The position numbers and the translations under genes are program-made. From Verrucomicrobiota bacterium (lineage in GTDB: Bacteria; Verrucomicrobiota; Verrucomicrobiia; Chthoniobacterales; UBA10450), in contig QHNH01000012.1 in assembly GCA_003218375.1 (NCBI GenBank), forward strand, positions 62,001-126,000: DNA of 64,000 bases, written 5' to 3'. The notes under the pieces were generated by a model. It searched no databases, had not been told where the DNA came from, and saw nothing but the letters and a program-made list of their open reading frames with translations. Shown here in pieces: positions 26,732 through 35,238 of the stretch (within the stretch, counting starts at the first letter, position 1; every line of letters starts with the position of its first letter).

Positions 26732-27185
26732 ATGCCTCAGTCCCTCAGCAAGGTCATCATTCATATCATCTTTAGCACGAAAGATCGCGAACCATGGCTG
26801 GACCGCGAAGTTCGACCGCGCATGCAAGCCTACGTTGCGACGATCTGCCGTGACTTGAACGCAGAAGCGGTCCGTGTTGGAGGTGTTGCCGATCATCTGC
26901 ATCTTGTGACCATGCTGCCCAGGACCTTGTCACAAGCGGACCTTGTCGAGGCGGTGAAGAAGACATCTTCAAAATGGATCAAGTCGCTGGATCGGAAGTA
27001 CCGGGGGCTTCTTCTGGCAGCGCGGTTACGGCGCATTCTCAGTAAGTCCCAGTCAGCTCGATGCCGTTCTGAAATATTTGGCGAACCAGGAAGAGCATCA
27101 TCGGACCCACAGTTTTCAGGAGGAGTATCGAGATTTCTTGCACAAGTACGGCGTCGAATTCGACGAACGCTACGTCTGGGATTGA
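26732..27185 (+). pseudogene. REP-associated tyrosine transposase (RAYT, Y1_Tnp), frameshifted
   Basis: The first frame (26732 to about 27007) has the IS200-like start VIIHIIFSTKDREPWL and the HUH metal site VADHLHLVTM. A single extra base in the GGGGG run at 27003-27007 shifts the frame. The rest, in the new frame, reads FFWQRGYGAFSVS, then YLANQEEHH with the catalytic tyrosine, and ends ERYVWD at 27185. With the base corrected it would be a complete 150-residue single-strand nuclease of the RAYT type. REP-like palindromes lie on both sides. Either a dying gene or an assembly error in a G run. Confidence 0.85.
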
Positions 27186-27201
27186 AGCGAGCAGCCACGC
27201 T

Positions 27202-27520
27202 TTGATTCGCGCTTTCAGCGCTCGGCTCTTGCGGAGAGCATCTTCTCCTGGGGCGTTGCCCCAGGCTGAAAATGAGTCAGCGCCGCTGGCGCTAGGAACA
27301 AAAACATTTTTCCATGGGGGCGTTGCCCCAGGTGGAAAATGAGTCAGCGCCGTTGGCGCTGAGAATGCCTAAGCAATATTACCGCGCCGTTGGCGCTAAC
27401 ACATGTCTGTGTCTCGTCGCATGGGTTTTAGCGCCAAAGGCGCGACGATCATCTCCAGCCTGGGGCAACGCCCCAGGGGTCCCGAATCAGAACAAATTCA
27501 TCAGCGCTGAAAGCGCGAAT
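27202..27520. repeat. REP-like palindrome cluster, right of the RAYT gene
   Basis: In order: small palindrome CGCGCTTTCAGCGCT (27208-27222, inverse of the one left of the gene); two full elements in the forward direction (27247-27294 and 27314-27360); a lone GCGCCGTTGGCGCTA palindrome near 27384; an inverted full element (27428-27478); and a small AGCGCTGAAAGCGCG palindrome (27503-27518). This fills the 385 bp between the RAYT gene and the next gene. Confidence 0.78.
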
Positions 27521-27570
27521 CGCGGCTGGCATTGTCGCGGCGGTGATCACGTGCTTCCATGCTGGCAGCT

Positions 27571-28686
27571 ATGAGCGACAAGAAACGAATCTTTGCGACC
27601 TCTCGGATCGGTGAGCCGGCGGAGAACCGGTTGCGCGAGCAGGGTTATGAGCTCGAAGTTTTCCAGGGGCCCGAGGCGCCGCCGAAAAATCTGATCATCG
27701 AGAAAGTGAAAAGCGGGATCGACGCGTTGATCACGACGCTCCGCGATCCGATTGATGCCGAAGTTTTCGAAGCGGGACAGGATTCACTCAAGGTCGTGGC
27801 GCAAATCGCGGTGGGCTTCGACAACATTAACCGGGCGGACGCGAACAAATACAAGATCCCGTTCACGAACACGGCGGACGTGCTGACGGAAGCGACGGCC
27901 GAGTTCGCGTTTTTCATGATGGGAATGCTGGCGCGCAAGATGTACGCGAGCGAGCGGCTGGTGCGGGAGCAGAAGTGGCCGTCATGGCATCCGTTCCTCC
28001 CGTTCCTCGGCGACGAGATCACGGGCAAGACGATCGCCATCATCGGGACCGGGCGGATCGGGCTGGCGATGATCAAGAAGTGTTCGGGGTTTGAGATGAA
28101 CATGCTCTGCTACGACCCGGCGTATCATAACGATGCCTACATCGCTTCGATCCAGGAGCTGATGGACCTGCGACACGCGAAGGGAATCCAGAAGGAGAAA
28201 ACCTGGATCAAATATGTTGAGTTCGAGGAGGCGCTCAAAGGCGCCGATTACGTGAGCATCCACGTGCCACTGTTACGCGAAGGCGAAACGGATAAGCCGA
28301 CCTATCACCTCATCAACGAGAGAACGCTGAAGCTGATGAAACCGACGGCGTATTTGGTCAATAGCTCGCGCGGTCCGGTGGTGGACGAGAAGGCGCTCGC
28401 GCAAGCGTTGAAAGACAAAATCATCGCCGGCGCGGCGCTCGACGTTTTCGAAAAAGAGCCGCTCCCGCCGGATTCGCCGCTGCTCGATCCGGAAATAGCC
28501 GACCGCGCCCGGTTGTTCCATCACTTCGCCAGCGGTGGGCAGATCACGCGGCTCTCCGTCGATCCCGATAAAGGCATGGCGGGGCGCACGGCCCAGGCGG
28601 TGATCGATGTGCTGGAAGGAAACTATGGTGGCGATCCCACGAAAATGCCGTACGTGGTGAACAAGGAAGCGTTTGAAGAAAAGTAG
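27571..28686 (+). CDS. D-2-hydroxyacid dehydrogenase, NAD-dependent
   Basis: 371 residues from the ATG at 27571. D-isomer-specific 2-hydroxyacid dehydrogenase fold: nucleotide-binding GTGRIG (IIGTGRIGLAMI), the block SSRGPVVDEKAL, IIAGAALDVFEKEP with the catalytic glutamate, and a late FHHFASGG region with the catalytic histidine. The protein is longer than typical (~320) in its middle, with an extra loop around MDLRHAKGIQKEKTW. It probably reduces a 2-oxoacid such as glyoxylate or hydroxypyruvate. The stop codon lies inside a heptad array. Confidence 0.88.
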   Translation: MSDKKRIFATSRIGEPAENRLREQGYELEVFQGPEAPPKNLIIEKVKSGIDALITTLRDPIDAEVFEAGQDSLKVVAQIAVGFDNINRADANKYKIPFTNTADVLTEATAEFAFFMMGMLARKMYASERLVREQKWPSWHPFLPFLGDEITGKTIAIIGTGRIGLAMIKKCSGFEMNMLCYDPAYHNDAYIASIQELMDLRHAKGIQKEKTWIKYVEFEEALKGADYVSIHVPLLREGETDKPTYHLINERTLKLMKPTAYLVNSSRGPVVDEKALAQALKDKIIAGAALDVFEKEPLPPDSPLLDPEIADRARLFHHFASGGQITRLSVDPDKGMAGRTAQAVIDVLEGNYGGDPTKMPYVVNKEAFEEK

Positions 28687-28708
28687 GAAGTAGAAAGTAC
28701 GAAGTAGG
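28681..28708. repeat. AAGTAGA heptad array at a gene end
   Basis: AAGTAGG, AAGTAGA, AAGTACG, AAGTAGG with 7-bp period. The TAG at 28684-28686 is the stop codon of the dehydrogenase. Confidence 0.7.
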
Positions 28709-28716
28709 AAAAGGCG

Positions 28717-30426
28717 ATGACAGCTGCAGAGAACGACGAGCAGTTTTATCGCGATACGGAGAGTATCGCGTTTCCGAAGCTGACCGACGAACAGCTCGCG
28801 CTTCTCGAGCCGCTGGGAAAACGGCGGAAGTTGGGACGCGGTGATTTTGTTCTCAAGGCGGGTCAGCGAGAATTTCCTCTCACGATTACGCTGGAAGGAG
28901 AACTGGAAGCGTTTGAGGCGCGGGACGGCGTCGAACAGATTCTGGCCACGTCGCATCCGCGGGATTTTCTCGGTGATGTCTCAATGCTGATGGGGACGTC
29001 GGCGCTGGCGAACGCGCGGGTGAAATCGGAAACAGCGGAAGTGCTGCAAATTCCCGCGGCGCAACTTCGGCGCGCGCTGGCGGAGATACCGTCGATCGGG
29101 GAGACGATCGTGAATGCCCTGATCATGCGCCGCCGGCGATTGAACCGCGATCGCGATTTTGCGGGGCTCCGGATCCTGGCTTTCCCGGATTCGCGCGACG
29201 GCCGGCAGCTCGATGATTTTCTCGATAAGAATCACATCCCGCATCGCCTTATCGATGTGCGGAGCGAGCAAGGTGTCGCGCTCGCTCGCAGTTTTCATTT
29301 GGCGGACCGAGAACTGCCGGCGCTCATCACACCAATCGGCACGCCTTTGCGCCGGCCTTCGCTCCGCGAAGTGGCGCAAGTCGCGGGGTTGCTGCGACCG
29401 CTCGCTGCCGGAGATGAGGACGAGATCAAGTGCGATCTCGCGATCGTGGGCGCGGGGCCAGCAGGGTTGGCGGCGGCGGTTTACGCGACTTCGGAAGGTC
29501 TGCATACGGTGGTGCTCGAAAGTTACGCGCCCGGGGGCCAGGCAGGGTCGTCATCGTTGATCGAAAACTTTTTCGGTTTTCCTACCGGCATCAGTGGAGG
29601 CGATCTTACCTGGCGCGCGCAGCTCCAGGCGTATCGGTTTGGGGCGAAATTTTCCACACCGTCGCAAGCGCTGACGTTGACCTACAAGCCGGAGGACGAA
29701 TATCGAGTCAGTCTCCAGATCGAAGGTTGCATGGCGACGCTTTGCGCCAAAGCCCTGGTGATCGCGACCGGCGCTAACTATAACCGGCTCGAGGCCGAAG
29801 GCCGCGAACGCTTCGAGGGCGTCGGAGTTTATTACGCGGCGACTGCTTTCGAGAGTAAGCTTTGCCGCGGCACGACGGTGATAGTGGTGGGCGGCGGAAA
29901 CTCAGCGGGCCAGGCGGCGATGTATCTGTCGCAGGATGTGACCAGGGTGCTGCTCGTCATTCGCGGAAACGATCTTTCCCACAGCATGTCGGATTACCTG
30001 GCGCGGCGGGTCCTGGCGCAGAAAAACATAAAGCTGCTTTCCAACACCACGATTCGGCGCATGACGGGTAACTCTGTGCTCGAGGCGGTTGAATTGGAAA
30101 ATACGAAGACGGGCGAACGCCGCACGGTCGAAACGCCCGCGGTTTTCTCCATGATCGGCGCGACGCCGTGCACGGAATGGTTGCCGCCGGAGATCGCACG
30201 CGACAACAAAGGCTTCGTTAAGACAGGAACGCTCGTCGTTGCCGACCCGATGTGGGCGAACGCGGCGCGGTCACCCGAACCTTTGGAGACGAGTCTGCCG
30301 GGAATCTTCGCGGCGGGCGACGTTCGTTCCGGGTCGGTCAAACGTTGTGCCGCCGCCGTGGGCGAAGGCAGCACTGTCGTCGCCGGAGTCCACGCAGCAA
30401 TCCGCGACGGCGGAACGTCTCGTTAG
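28717..30426 (+). CDS. Cyclic-nucleotide-binding domain fused to a thioredoxin-reductase-like flavoprotein
   Basis: 569 residues. Residues ~20-140 are a CRP/cNMP-binding domain (FPLTITLEGELEAF, LGDVSMLMGTSALANARV), then a short glutaredoxin-like segment (~145-235), then a complete two-nucleotide flavoreductase: VGAGPAGLAAAVYA for FAD, GGQAGSSSLIENFFGFP, VVGGGNSAGQAA for NAD(P)H, and FAAGDVR at the end. The CxxC redox pair of true thioredoxin reductases is absent; the equivalent stretch reads YYAATAFESKL. It is thus a ligand-gated oxidoreductase whose acceptor is not a thioredoxin dithiol. The fusion is known in several phyla; the ligand is not known. Confidence 0.88.
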   Translation: MTAAENDEQFYRDTESIAFPKLTDEQLALLEPLGKRRKLGRGDFVLKAGQREFPLTITLEGELEAFEARDGVEQILATSHPRDFLGDVSMLMGTSALANARVKSETAEVLQIPAAQLRRALAEIPSIGETIVNALIMRRRRLNRDRDFAGLRILAFPDSRDGRQLDDFLDKNHIPHRLIDVRSEQGVALARSFHLADRELPALITPIGTPLRRPSLREVAQVAGLLRPLAAGDEDEIKCDLAIVGAGPAGLAAAVYATSEGLHTVVLESYAPGGQAGSSSLIENFFGFPTGISGGDLTWRAQLQAYRFGAKFSTPSQALTLTYKPEDEYRVSLQIEGCMATLCAKALVIATGANYNRLEAEGRERFEGVGVYYAATAFESKLCRGTTVIVVGGGNSAGQAAMYLSQDVTRVLLVIRGNDLSHSMSDYLARRVLAQKNIKLLSNTTIRRMTGNSVLEAVELENTKTGERRTVETPAVFSMIGATPCTEWLPPEIARDNKGFVKTGTLVVADPMWANAARSPEPLETSLPGIFAAGDVRSGSVKRCAAAVGEGSTVVAGVHAAIRDGGTSR

Positions 30427-30431
30427 GCTTC

Positions 30432-30456
30432 TGCTATCGTGGCGGCTGTCACAGCC
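30432..30456. repeat. GGCGGCTGT hairpin repeat
   Basis: GTGGCGGCTGTCACAGCCGC: the same family as the short hairpins at 4035 and 4497. Confidence 0.5.
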
Positions 30457-30536
30457 GCGAGGCGTCGGGCGTCACTGAAAGAAAGATTACGCGTTCGGAT
30501 CAGAATAGAAACTGGCGAAGAATCGAACTAGTAAGG

Positions 30537-30564
30537 CATTCTCAATCCTCTATTCTCTATCCTC
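30537..30564. repeat. CATTCTC/TATCCTC heptad array
   Basis: CATTCTC, AATCCTC, TATTCTC, TATCCTC, exact 7-bp period; reverse complement of the GAGAATA/GAGGATG family. Confidence 0.7.
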
Positions 30565-30646
30565 TTTCGCCCGGCAGGGTTCGTGGCCCGTCGAAAAAAC
30601 TTTCGGTTGCGGCGAATAATTTTCGGGCGAAGGGGTCAAATACAAT

Positions 30647-30937
30647 ATGAAAAAGAAGATTCTCATCTTGCTGGCAGCAGTCGTGGCAGTGACGACGCCT
30701 TTGGCGCCGGAAGCCAAAGCGATCGATTTTTCGGTCAGCGTTGGCGACCGGCCGTATTACCACGGCGGCGGCTACTGGCACGAAGGCTATTACTGGGTCT
30801 GGGTGCCGGGTCACTACAGCCGTCGTCGCGCAGGGTGGGTCCCTGGACATTATATCCGCCGCGGCGACTACCGCGCCGAGTATGCCCGGACCCATTTTCG
30901 CCATCATCGCGTCTGGATCGAGAGCGACTGGCGGTAA
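30647..30937 (+). CDS. Secreted small protein with YxxWVPGHY repeats
   Basis: 96 residues. A signal peptide (MKKKILILLAAVVAVTTPLA) is followed by an aromatic, His-rich mature part with two copies of the WVPGHY motif (YYWVWVPGHYSRRRAG and WVPGHYIRRGDYR). This is the YXWV/WXXGXW-type short repeat seen in outer-membrane or wall-associated small proteins. Function is unknown; metal or surface binding is possible from the many histidines and aromatic residues. Confidence 0.7.
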   Translation: MKKKILILLAAVVAVTTPLAPEAKAIDFSVSVGDRPYYHGGGYWHEGYYWVWVPGHYSRRRAGWVPGHYIRRGDYRAEYARTHFRHHRVWIESDWR

Positions 30938-30974
30938 TTCCGAGCAGCTTCGCAGAGCGAAGCTGCTCCAGAAA

Positions 30975-31544
30975 TCAGATTCGACGGCGTGCGCGCGAGG
31001 TGGCGATGAGCCGCTGAAGGCGCGCACGCCGAGTCTCGGGGCGCTTGGCGCTAACGATCCACCAGGCAGCGAGGCGGCGGTAACCCGGAGGCTGCGTCTG
31101 GAAGAATTTCCAGGCGATCGGATCGCGCCGGAACTCACGCTCATCGGCGGCGGATAGTTTCGCGGTCTGGCGGTTCTCGAAGGAATATTTGCGGGAGTTA
31201 TTCTCCTGTCGCCGCGCGAAGGCGGCAATCCCGGCGGCCTGCATTCGGCCTTCGTGCGTAAGGGCGCCGATCCGCGCGATGTTCACCGCGCTCCAGGTGC
31301 TCTTCGTCCGCCGCGGAGTGAAGCGGATCTTGTAGCTTATATCGTCCACCTTCTTGCGAATGCCGTCGATCCAACCGAAGCAAAGTGCTTCGTCGACGGA
31401 TTCCGGCCAGGTGATGCTTGGCCGGCCGGAATCTTTCCGATAATAGCCGACCCAAAGTTCCGAAATGAGATCGTGATTCTTCGCCAGCCAGGCGCGGAAA
31501 TGCCCGGGCGTCGCGAAGAATTTCGGCGCAACTTTTTCGTTCAC
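30975..31544 (-). CDS. YdeI/OmpD-associated family protein
   Basis: 189 residues. Family landmarks: FRAWLAKNHDLISELWVGYY, ITWPESVDEALCFGWIDGI, KIRFTPRRTKSTWSAVNIAR, and late WWIVSAKRPETRRARLQRL. This family has a DUF1801-like or YdhG-like fold plus a helical C-terminus and no established activity. The ATG overlaps the stop of the asparaginase-like gene by 4 bp, so the two are translationally coupled on the minus strand. Confidence 0.88.
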   Translation of the reverse strand: MNEKVAPKFFATPGHFRAWLAKNHDLISELWVGYYRKDSGRPSITWPESVDEALCFGWIDGIRKKVDDISYKIRFTPRRTKSTWSAVNIARIGALTHEGRMQAAGIAAFARRQENNSRKYSFENRQTAKLSAADEREFRRDPIAWKFFQTQPPGYRRLAAWWIVSAKRPETRRARLQRLIATSRARRRI

Positions 31545-32035
31545 TCCGCCGGAATTTCCTCGAACTCGCCGCGCTCACGATTTTTGCGGACACGGTTCCA
31601 GGGAAAACATTTGCCGTTCATGGCGATGTAAACGCCCGGCGCCAGAATCTGCACAAACGACAAGGCGCTGCCGAGATTGAAGAGGCCGTCGGAGCTGCCG
31701 AAAGCATAGGGGACCATCGCGCCAGTGAGCACGATCGTTTTCCCGGAGACAGCGCGCGCCACAGCGGCGGCCGTCTCGGTCATGGTGTCTGTGCCATGGG
31801 TGATGACGATGTGGTCCTCCTCGGACTGAAGACAGTTCTGCACGATCAGGGCCCGATCGGCGTCGGTCATTTCCAGGCTGTCGATCATCATCACAGTGCG
31901 AATGGCGACTTCAACGCGCGAACGTCCGAGCCGGAGCATCTCGGCGATGTGAGTCTCTTTGAAAAAGAGCTGGCCGGTGTGCTCGTTGTATTCCTTATCG
32001 AAGGTGCCGCCGGTGACGAGGATTCGGATGGACAT
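31541..32035 (-). CDS. Asparaginase-type single-domain protein
   Basis: 164 residues. It contains the N-terminal domain of type I/II asparaginases with both threonine motifs, TGGTFDKEY and HGTDTMTETA, and the segment VLTGAMVPYAFG, but the C-terminal domain (another ~160 residues) is missing. Short homologues of this length occur in many bacteria as separate proteins, so it is not necessarily broken. Amide hydrolysis is suggested, not proven. Coupled by a 4-bp overlap to the YdeI-like gene. Confidence 0.85.
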   Translation of the reverse strand: MSIRILVTGGTFDKEYNEHTGQLFFKETHIAEMLRLGRSRVEVAIRTVMMIDSLEMTDADRALIVQNCLQSEEDHIVITHGTDTMTETAAAVARAVSGKTIVLTGAMVPYAFGSSDGLFNLGSALSFVQILAPGVYIAMNGKCFPWNRVRKNRERGEFEEIPAE

Positions 32036-32178
32036 GGAGTGCCGTGCTGTGAAGCGAAGCTAACGTTCCGGCGCGCTGGCCGCAATCCTCGCAGAAAACG
32101 CAGAAGAACCGCGTGGCACTTGCCTCGGCGCTGGCGTGATCGCGCGAGGAGCGCAAGCACCGTGATCCCCTTTATGCC

Positions 32179-32448
32179 ATGAACGAGGCGGCGTTGCACG
32201 CGGTCGTTCGGCGCAGAATCGAGGAATGGAATCACCGCATATCGTGTTGTTTCGCAGCCGAAATTACGATCGGTTTGATCTGTGGCGCGGTGACCGCCTG
32301 GAGCTACGTCTTTATTGGAGCCACCATGCTCGGGTCGTTCGTTGTTGTGGTTTCGGGCAAACAAAAATCAATCACCAATCGGTTCGAGCCGCGCCGGCGC
32401 GAGCTCGAGGCGCTACGCGCGAAGCTGGCGGTTGAAAGAAGCGATTAG
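32179..32448 (+). CDS. Small membrane protein, unknown function
   Basis: 89 residues with two hydrophobic segments (~24-40 and ~43-60) between a helical N-terminus (EAALHAVVRRRIEEW) and a charged helical C-terminus (RFEPRRRELEALRAKLAVER). No family recognised. It is divergent from the asparaginase-like gene and convergent with the next one. Confidence 0.5.
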   Translation: MNEAALHAVVRRRIEEWNHRISCCFAAEITIGLICGAVTAWSYVFIGATMLGSFVVVVSGKQKSITNRFEPRRRELEALRAKLAVERSD

Positions 32449-32460
32449 GAAGCAAATACC

Positions 32461-33081
32461 CTATCTCAATTGCCGCGTCCCGGGAACAACGTTTCCCTCG
32501 AAACTGAGCTTGGAAAGCCTGCCATTTGTGAACTCCATGATGACTCGCAGTCTGCCTTCACCGCTTCCTTCGGTCACATTCACGGCGCCTTCAAATTGTA
32601 AACCCCCAGGTTTTACTAAAGGACCTCCAAACTTGATAAATCCATCCTGATGCAACTCCTGCGCGAGCTGCAACCAGCCTCGCACTCCGGCGGCGCGAAT
32701 TTCGTCCTTCGCCGACACGGGAAAGCGTTGGAGAAAAAAATCTTTTAGGTCGGTGTCATCCGAAATACGAATGACCTTTCCATCACATACGGCGAAGAGA
32801 TTATTTGCGCGCAAGGGCTCCACGGGGACGATTTCGATCGGGTAACGTGGATAACGCAGGACGAGGAATTCACAGCGGTCGAATATCTTTCGCAAATCGT
32901 CGCTTTGAAGCGTCTGGAGTTGCAGCCGTTTCCCGAGCCGAACTCCATCGAGGGAACTCAAGTAATCCTGGATCGCCTGGCGGGGCTGCGGTCGTTGCTC
33001 CACTTTTTCCTGCGCCTGCGTCGCCGTGCCCAGCAGGAGGATGGTGACCCCGCTCCAAAATGCTGGCAAACCCAGATTCAT
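32461..33081 (-). CDS. Secreted hypothetical protein
   Basis: 206 residues. A signal peptide (FWSGVTILLLGTATQAQ) and a mature domain with KVEQRPQPRQAIQDYLSSLD and later FEGAVNVTEGSGEGRLRVIM. No family recognised. It starts 12 bp after the large secreted beta-propeller-like gene on the same strand, so both are probably one operon and may act together outside the cytoplasm. Confidence 0.6.
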   Translation of the reverse strand: MNLGLPAFWSGVTILLLGTATQAQEKVEQRPQPRQAIQDYLSSLDGVRLGKRLQLQTLQSDDLRKIFDRCEFLVLRYPRYPIEIVPVEPLRANNLFAVCDGKVIRISDDTDLKDFFLQRFPVSAKDEIRAAGVRGWLQLAQELHQDGFIKFGGPLVKPGGLQFEGAVNVTEGSGEGRLRVIMEFTNGRLSKLSFEGNVVPGTRQLR

Positions 33082-33093
33082 CCCGCTGCTAGC

Positions 33094-34761
33094 TTATTCC
33101 TCGAATCCGAAGGTAGCAATGCGGGTCGACCATTTGTCCGCGGCGTTAAACTCTCCAGTGAACCAAAACAGGTGATCATCCGCGGGATCGATGCTCAGCG
33201 TGGAGTAGTCGCCGTATCGATTGCTCGCGTTCGCCGCGGTTCCATTGATCAGCGTTACCTCACCTCGCGGCATGGTGCCCATCGGGTCCGACGCCAATCT
33301 GCCGGCAAATCTCAGACTCGGAAACATGGTGTTGTTGGTGACCGAATATCCGATGGCGATATTTCCTTTGCCATCCATGGCAACACTGGACATCCAGCGA
33401 CTGTTGCTGTCTGGAGCATACGTCCCTTCCTGATGCAGGGCCCAGTTGCCCCCGGCAACTTTTCGCAATTCAAACCATCGGATTCCGCCATGATCCTTGC
33501 CATCTACATCAGTCACGAATGAGCCAACCAGGGTCTCGTAAGTTCCAAAATTCCGGTAGGGCAGCCGATGCATAATGACTTCGCGCAACGGGTCGAGCCG
33601 AACGTTTGAGCCTTTCTGCGGAAAGCAACTCATGGTGGTGAGCCCGCCGAGGTCAGAGTCGAATTCCGCGATCGGGAGATTGGTGGGACCCGTCATACTG
33701 GAGTTCCCCGGGTTGACCCAGTCTATCCGCAATTCAAACAATTCGAGGAAATCTTCATCGGGATTATGAGAATCAGGGTTGTGAACTTCATCATCTCGAT
33801 GACGCATGACATAGAAGGGAGAGCCCTTGGGGGGTTCGGTGGCGCCATCCAAATTAGCGGGAGTCAGCGCTTGAAAGCCGAAGCCCCTCAATTGCTCGGC
33901 CAGAAAGCGCTGAAGGGTGGCGGGCTGACCTTTAAGCATTTTGGCGCGATCAAAGGCATAGACCGCCGGTCCATCGTTTTCGTTGGACGTCATGTAGTAG
34001 GCATCCGGCCAAATGCCATACTTCGGATAGTCCGGGAAATTTGGAGTGTCGAAACGATAGTGAAACCAGCCGCCTGCGACGGGATCGGCCGTCTTAGAGA
34101 TGTAAACGTGCACGGCATTGACCGGGGTTTCTGTGAACTCACTGAGCAACCAGCGATTGGCCAGCTGATCATACAAGACGATCGGATCTCCATGCCCGGT
34201 AACACCCTGTCCTCCCAAATCACTCAACAAGAATGGGCCTGCCTCGACACTCCCGTCTGTCTTTTTGTAAATGATATAAGTGGTGCCGTCGAAGGTATTG
34301 ATGGCCTGGATATAGTGCGCCGGACCGACCGCACCGCTCACATCGGGTGGAGTGACCCCGGAGAACGGCAGTCCGTTGATATTGACCTTACCTGGCTTGA
34401 GCTCCTTGGCAGTAGCAAGTGCGAGCCGGTTTTCTAACGTCCTTGTTTGAAAGCCCAAGAGGGAGTCCAGCGCTGGAATTCGGGGACCAAGACTCTTTAG
34501 CATCTCGAGGACGCGGCTTTCCCGGTCGTAATGCTTTCGCGGATTTACTTCCTTCACCGGATCGCCCTGCTTCCAAACAGCCGCTTTTCTCAAGGTTTTC
34601 AGGTTCACGTCCAGCGACTCGACGGCTTTGGCTTCGATCGATAGGGCGCCTCGCATTGTCTTCGGAGGTTGCTGGCTTTGTGCAGATGCGCCTGGAGATG
34701 TGGCTAAGAAAATCGGTAGTGCGCAGCAAATGGCGAATCGCCTAAGGGCCTTGTTTTTCAT
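33094..34761 (-). CDS. Large secreted protein, probable beta-propeller
   Basis: 555 residues from the ATG at 34761 (another start 30 bp upstream is possible). Signal peptide ends near PGASAQ. The mature part has repeating beta segments with short turns (GPAHYIQAINTFDGTTYIIY, then WLLSEFTETPVNAVHVYIS), and a C-terminal third with SVAMDGKGNIAIGYSVTN and DDHLFWFTGEFN, the style of secreted six- or seven-blade propellers of the sialidase/hypothetical type. No catalytic residues assigned. It leads the small secreted gene downstream. Confidence 0.65.
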   Translation of the reverse strand: MKNKALRRFAICCALPIFLATSPGASAQSQQPPKTMRGALSIEAKAVESLDVNLKTLRKAAVWKQGDPVKEVNPRKHYDRESRVLEMLKSLGPRIPALDSLLGFQTRTLENRLALATAKELKPGKVNINGLPFSGVTPPDVSGAVGPAHYIQAINTFDGTTYIIYKKTDGSVEAGPFLLSDLGGQGVTGHGDPIVLYDQLANRWLLSEFTETPVNAVHVYISKTADPVAGGWFHYRFDTPNFPDYPKYGIWPDAYYMTSNENDGPAVYAFDRAKMLKGQPATLQRFLAEQLRGFGFQALTPANLDGATEPPKGSPFYVMRHRDDEVHNPDSHNPDEDFLELFELRIDWVNPGNSSMTGPTNLPIAEFDSDLGGLTTMSCFPQKGSNVRLDPLREVIMHRLPYRNFGTYETLVGSFVTDVDGKDHGGIRWFELRKVAGGNWALHQEGTYAPDSNSRWMSSVAMDGKGNIAIGYSVTNNTMFPSLRFAGRLASDPMGTMPRGEVTLINGTAANASNRYGDYSTLSIDPADDHLFWFTGEFNAADKWSTRIATFGFEE

Positions 34762-35073
34762 GATGGGTTCTCTCAATAATGGTTTTTCCAACGCGAATCG
34801 GCAGGTCGGGAAATTTTCAACGGACGCACGCCATTCACAACTAGACTACGGAAAGTGTTCCTCCGAAGTTCTCCGAAATGTGTCTGGATTCGGTGTCAAA
34901 AGAGAATCTCGATGTTCTTCTGCGCTTCCACGCGCCGCGAAAAATAGGTCGGTATTTTGGAGAGATCGGCGCTGCAGACGACCAGCAATACTTCCATAGT
35001 CGCCGAGGCCATGGCAGGCAGGCCTTGACGAAATCACTTGGTATCGGCCGGGAAAGAGGGAGGGTGACGTCTT

Positions 35074-35184
35074 ATGGGAAACAGCCAAGGCAGAGACAAT
35101 GTTAGAAAACGCGCGGCGCGCCGCAAAAAGACGGAGCGGCTCGCGGCCGCCAAGAAGGGAACTGGGAAAAAAAGTGGGAAGTAG
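35074..35184 (+). CDS. Small basic protein (36 residues)
   Basis: A short open frame beginning MGNSQGRDNVRKRAARRKKT and ending AAKKGTGKKSGK. About half of the residues are Lys or Arg. The Shine-Dalgarno stretch GGGAGGGT precedes the ATG by about 10 bases. The stop codon TAG falls inside an AAGTAGA heptad array. Small Lys/Arg-rich proteins of this kind recur in Verrucomicrobiota and may bind nucleic acid, but the function is unknown. Confidence 0.6.
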   Translation: MGNSQGRDNVRKRAARRKKTERLAAAKKGTGKKSGK

Positions 35185-35199
35185 AAAGTAGAAAGTAGA
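35172..35199. repeat. AAGTAGA heptad array
   Basis: AAGTGGG, then AAGTAGA three times, exact 7-bp period. It supplies the stop codon of the small basic protein. Confidence 0.75.
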
Positions 35200-35238
35200 A
35201 AACGAGGGAGCGTGTCAGCATCGAGGAGCGACAAGGAA

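Noticed and set aside
31541-32035. Calling the short asparaginase a pseudogene
   Set aside because: Both threonine motifs are intact, single-domain homologues of this length are widespread, and it is translationally coupled to the next gene.
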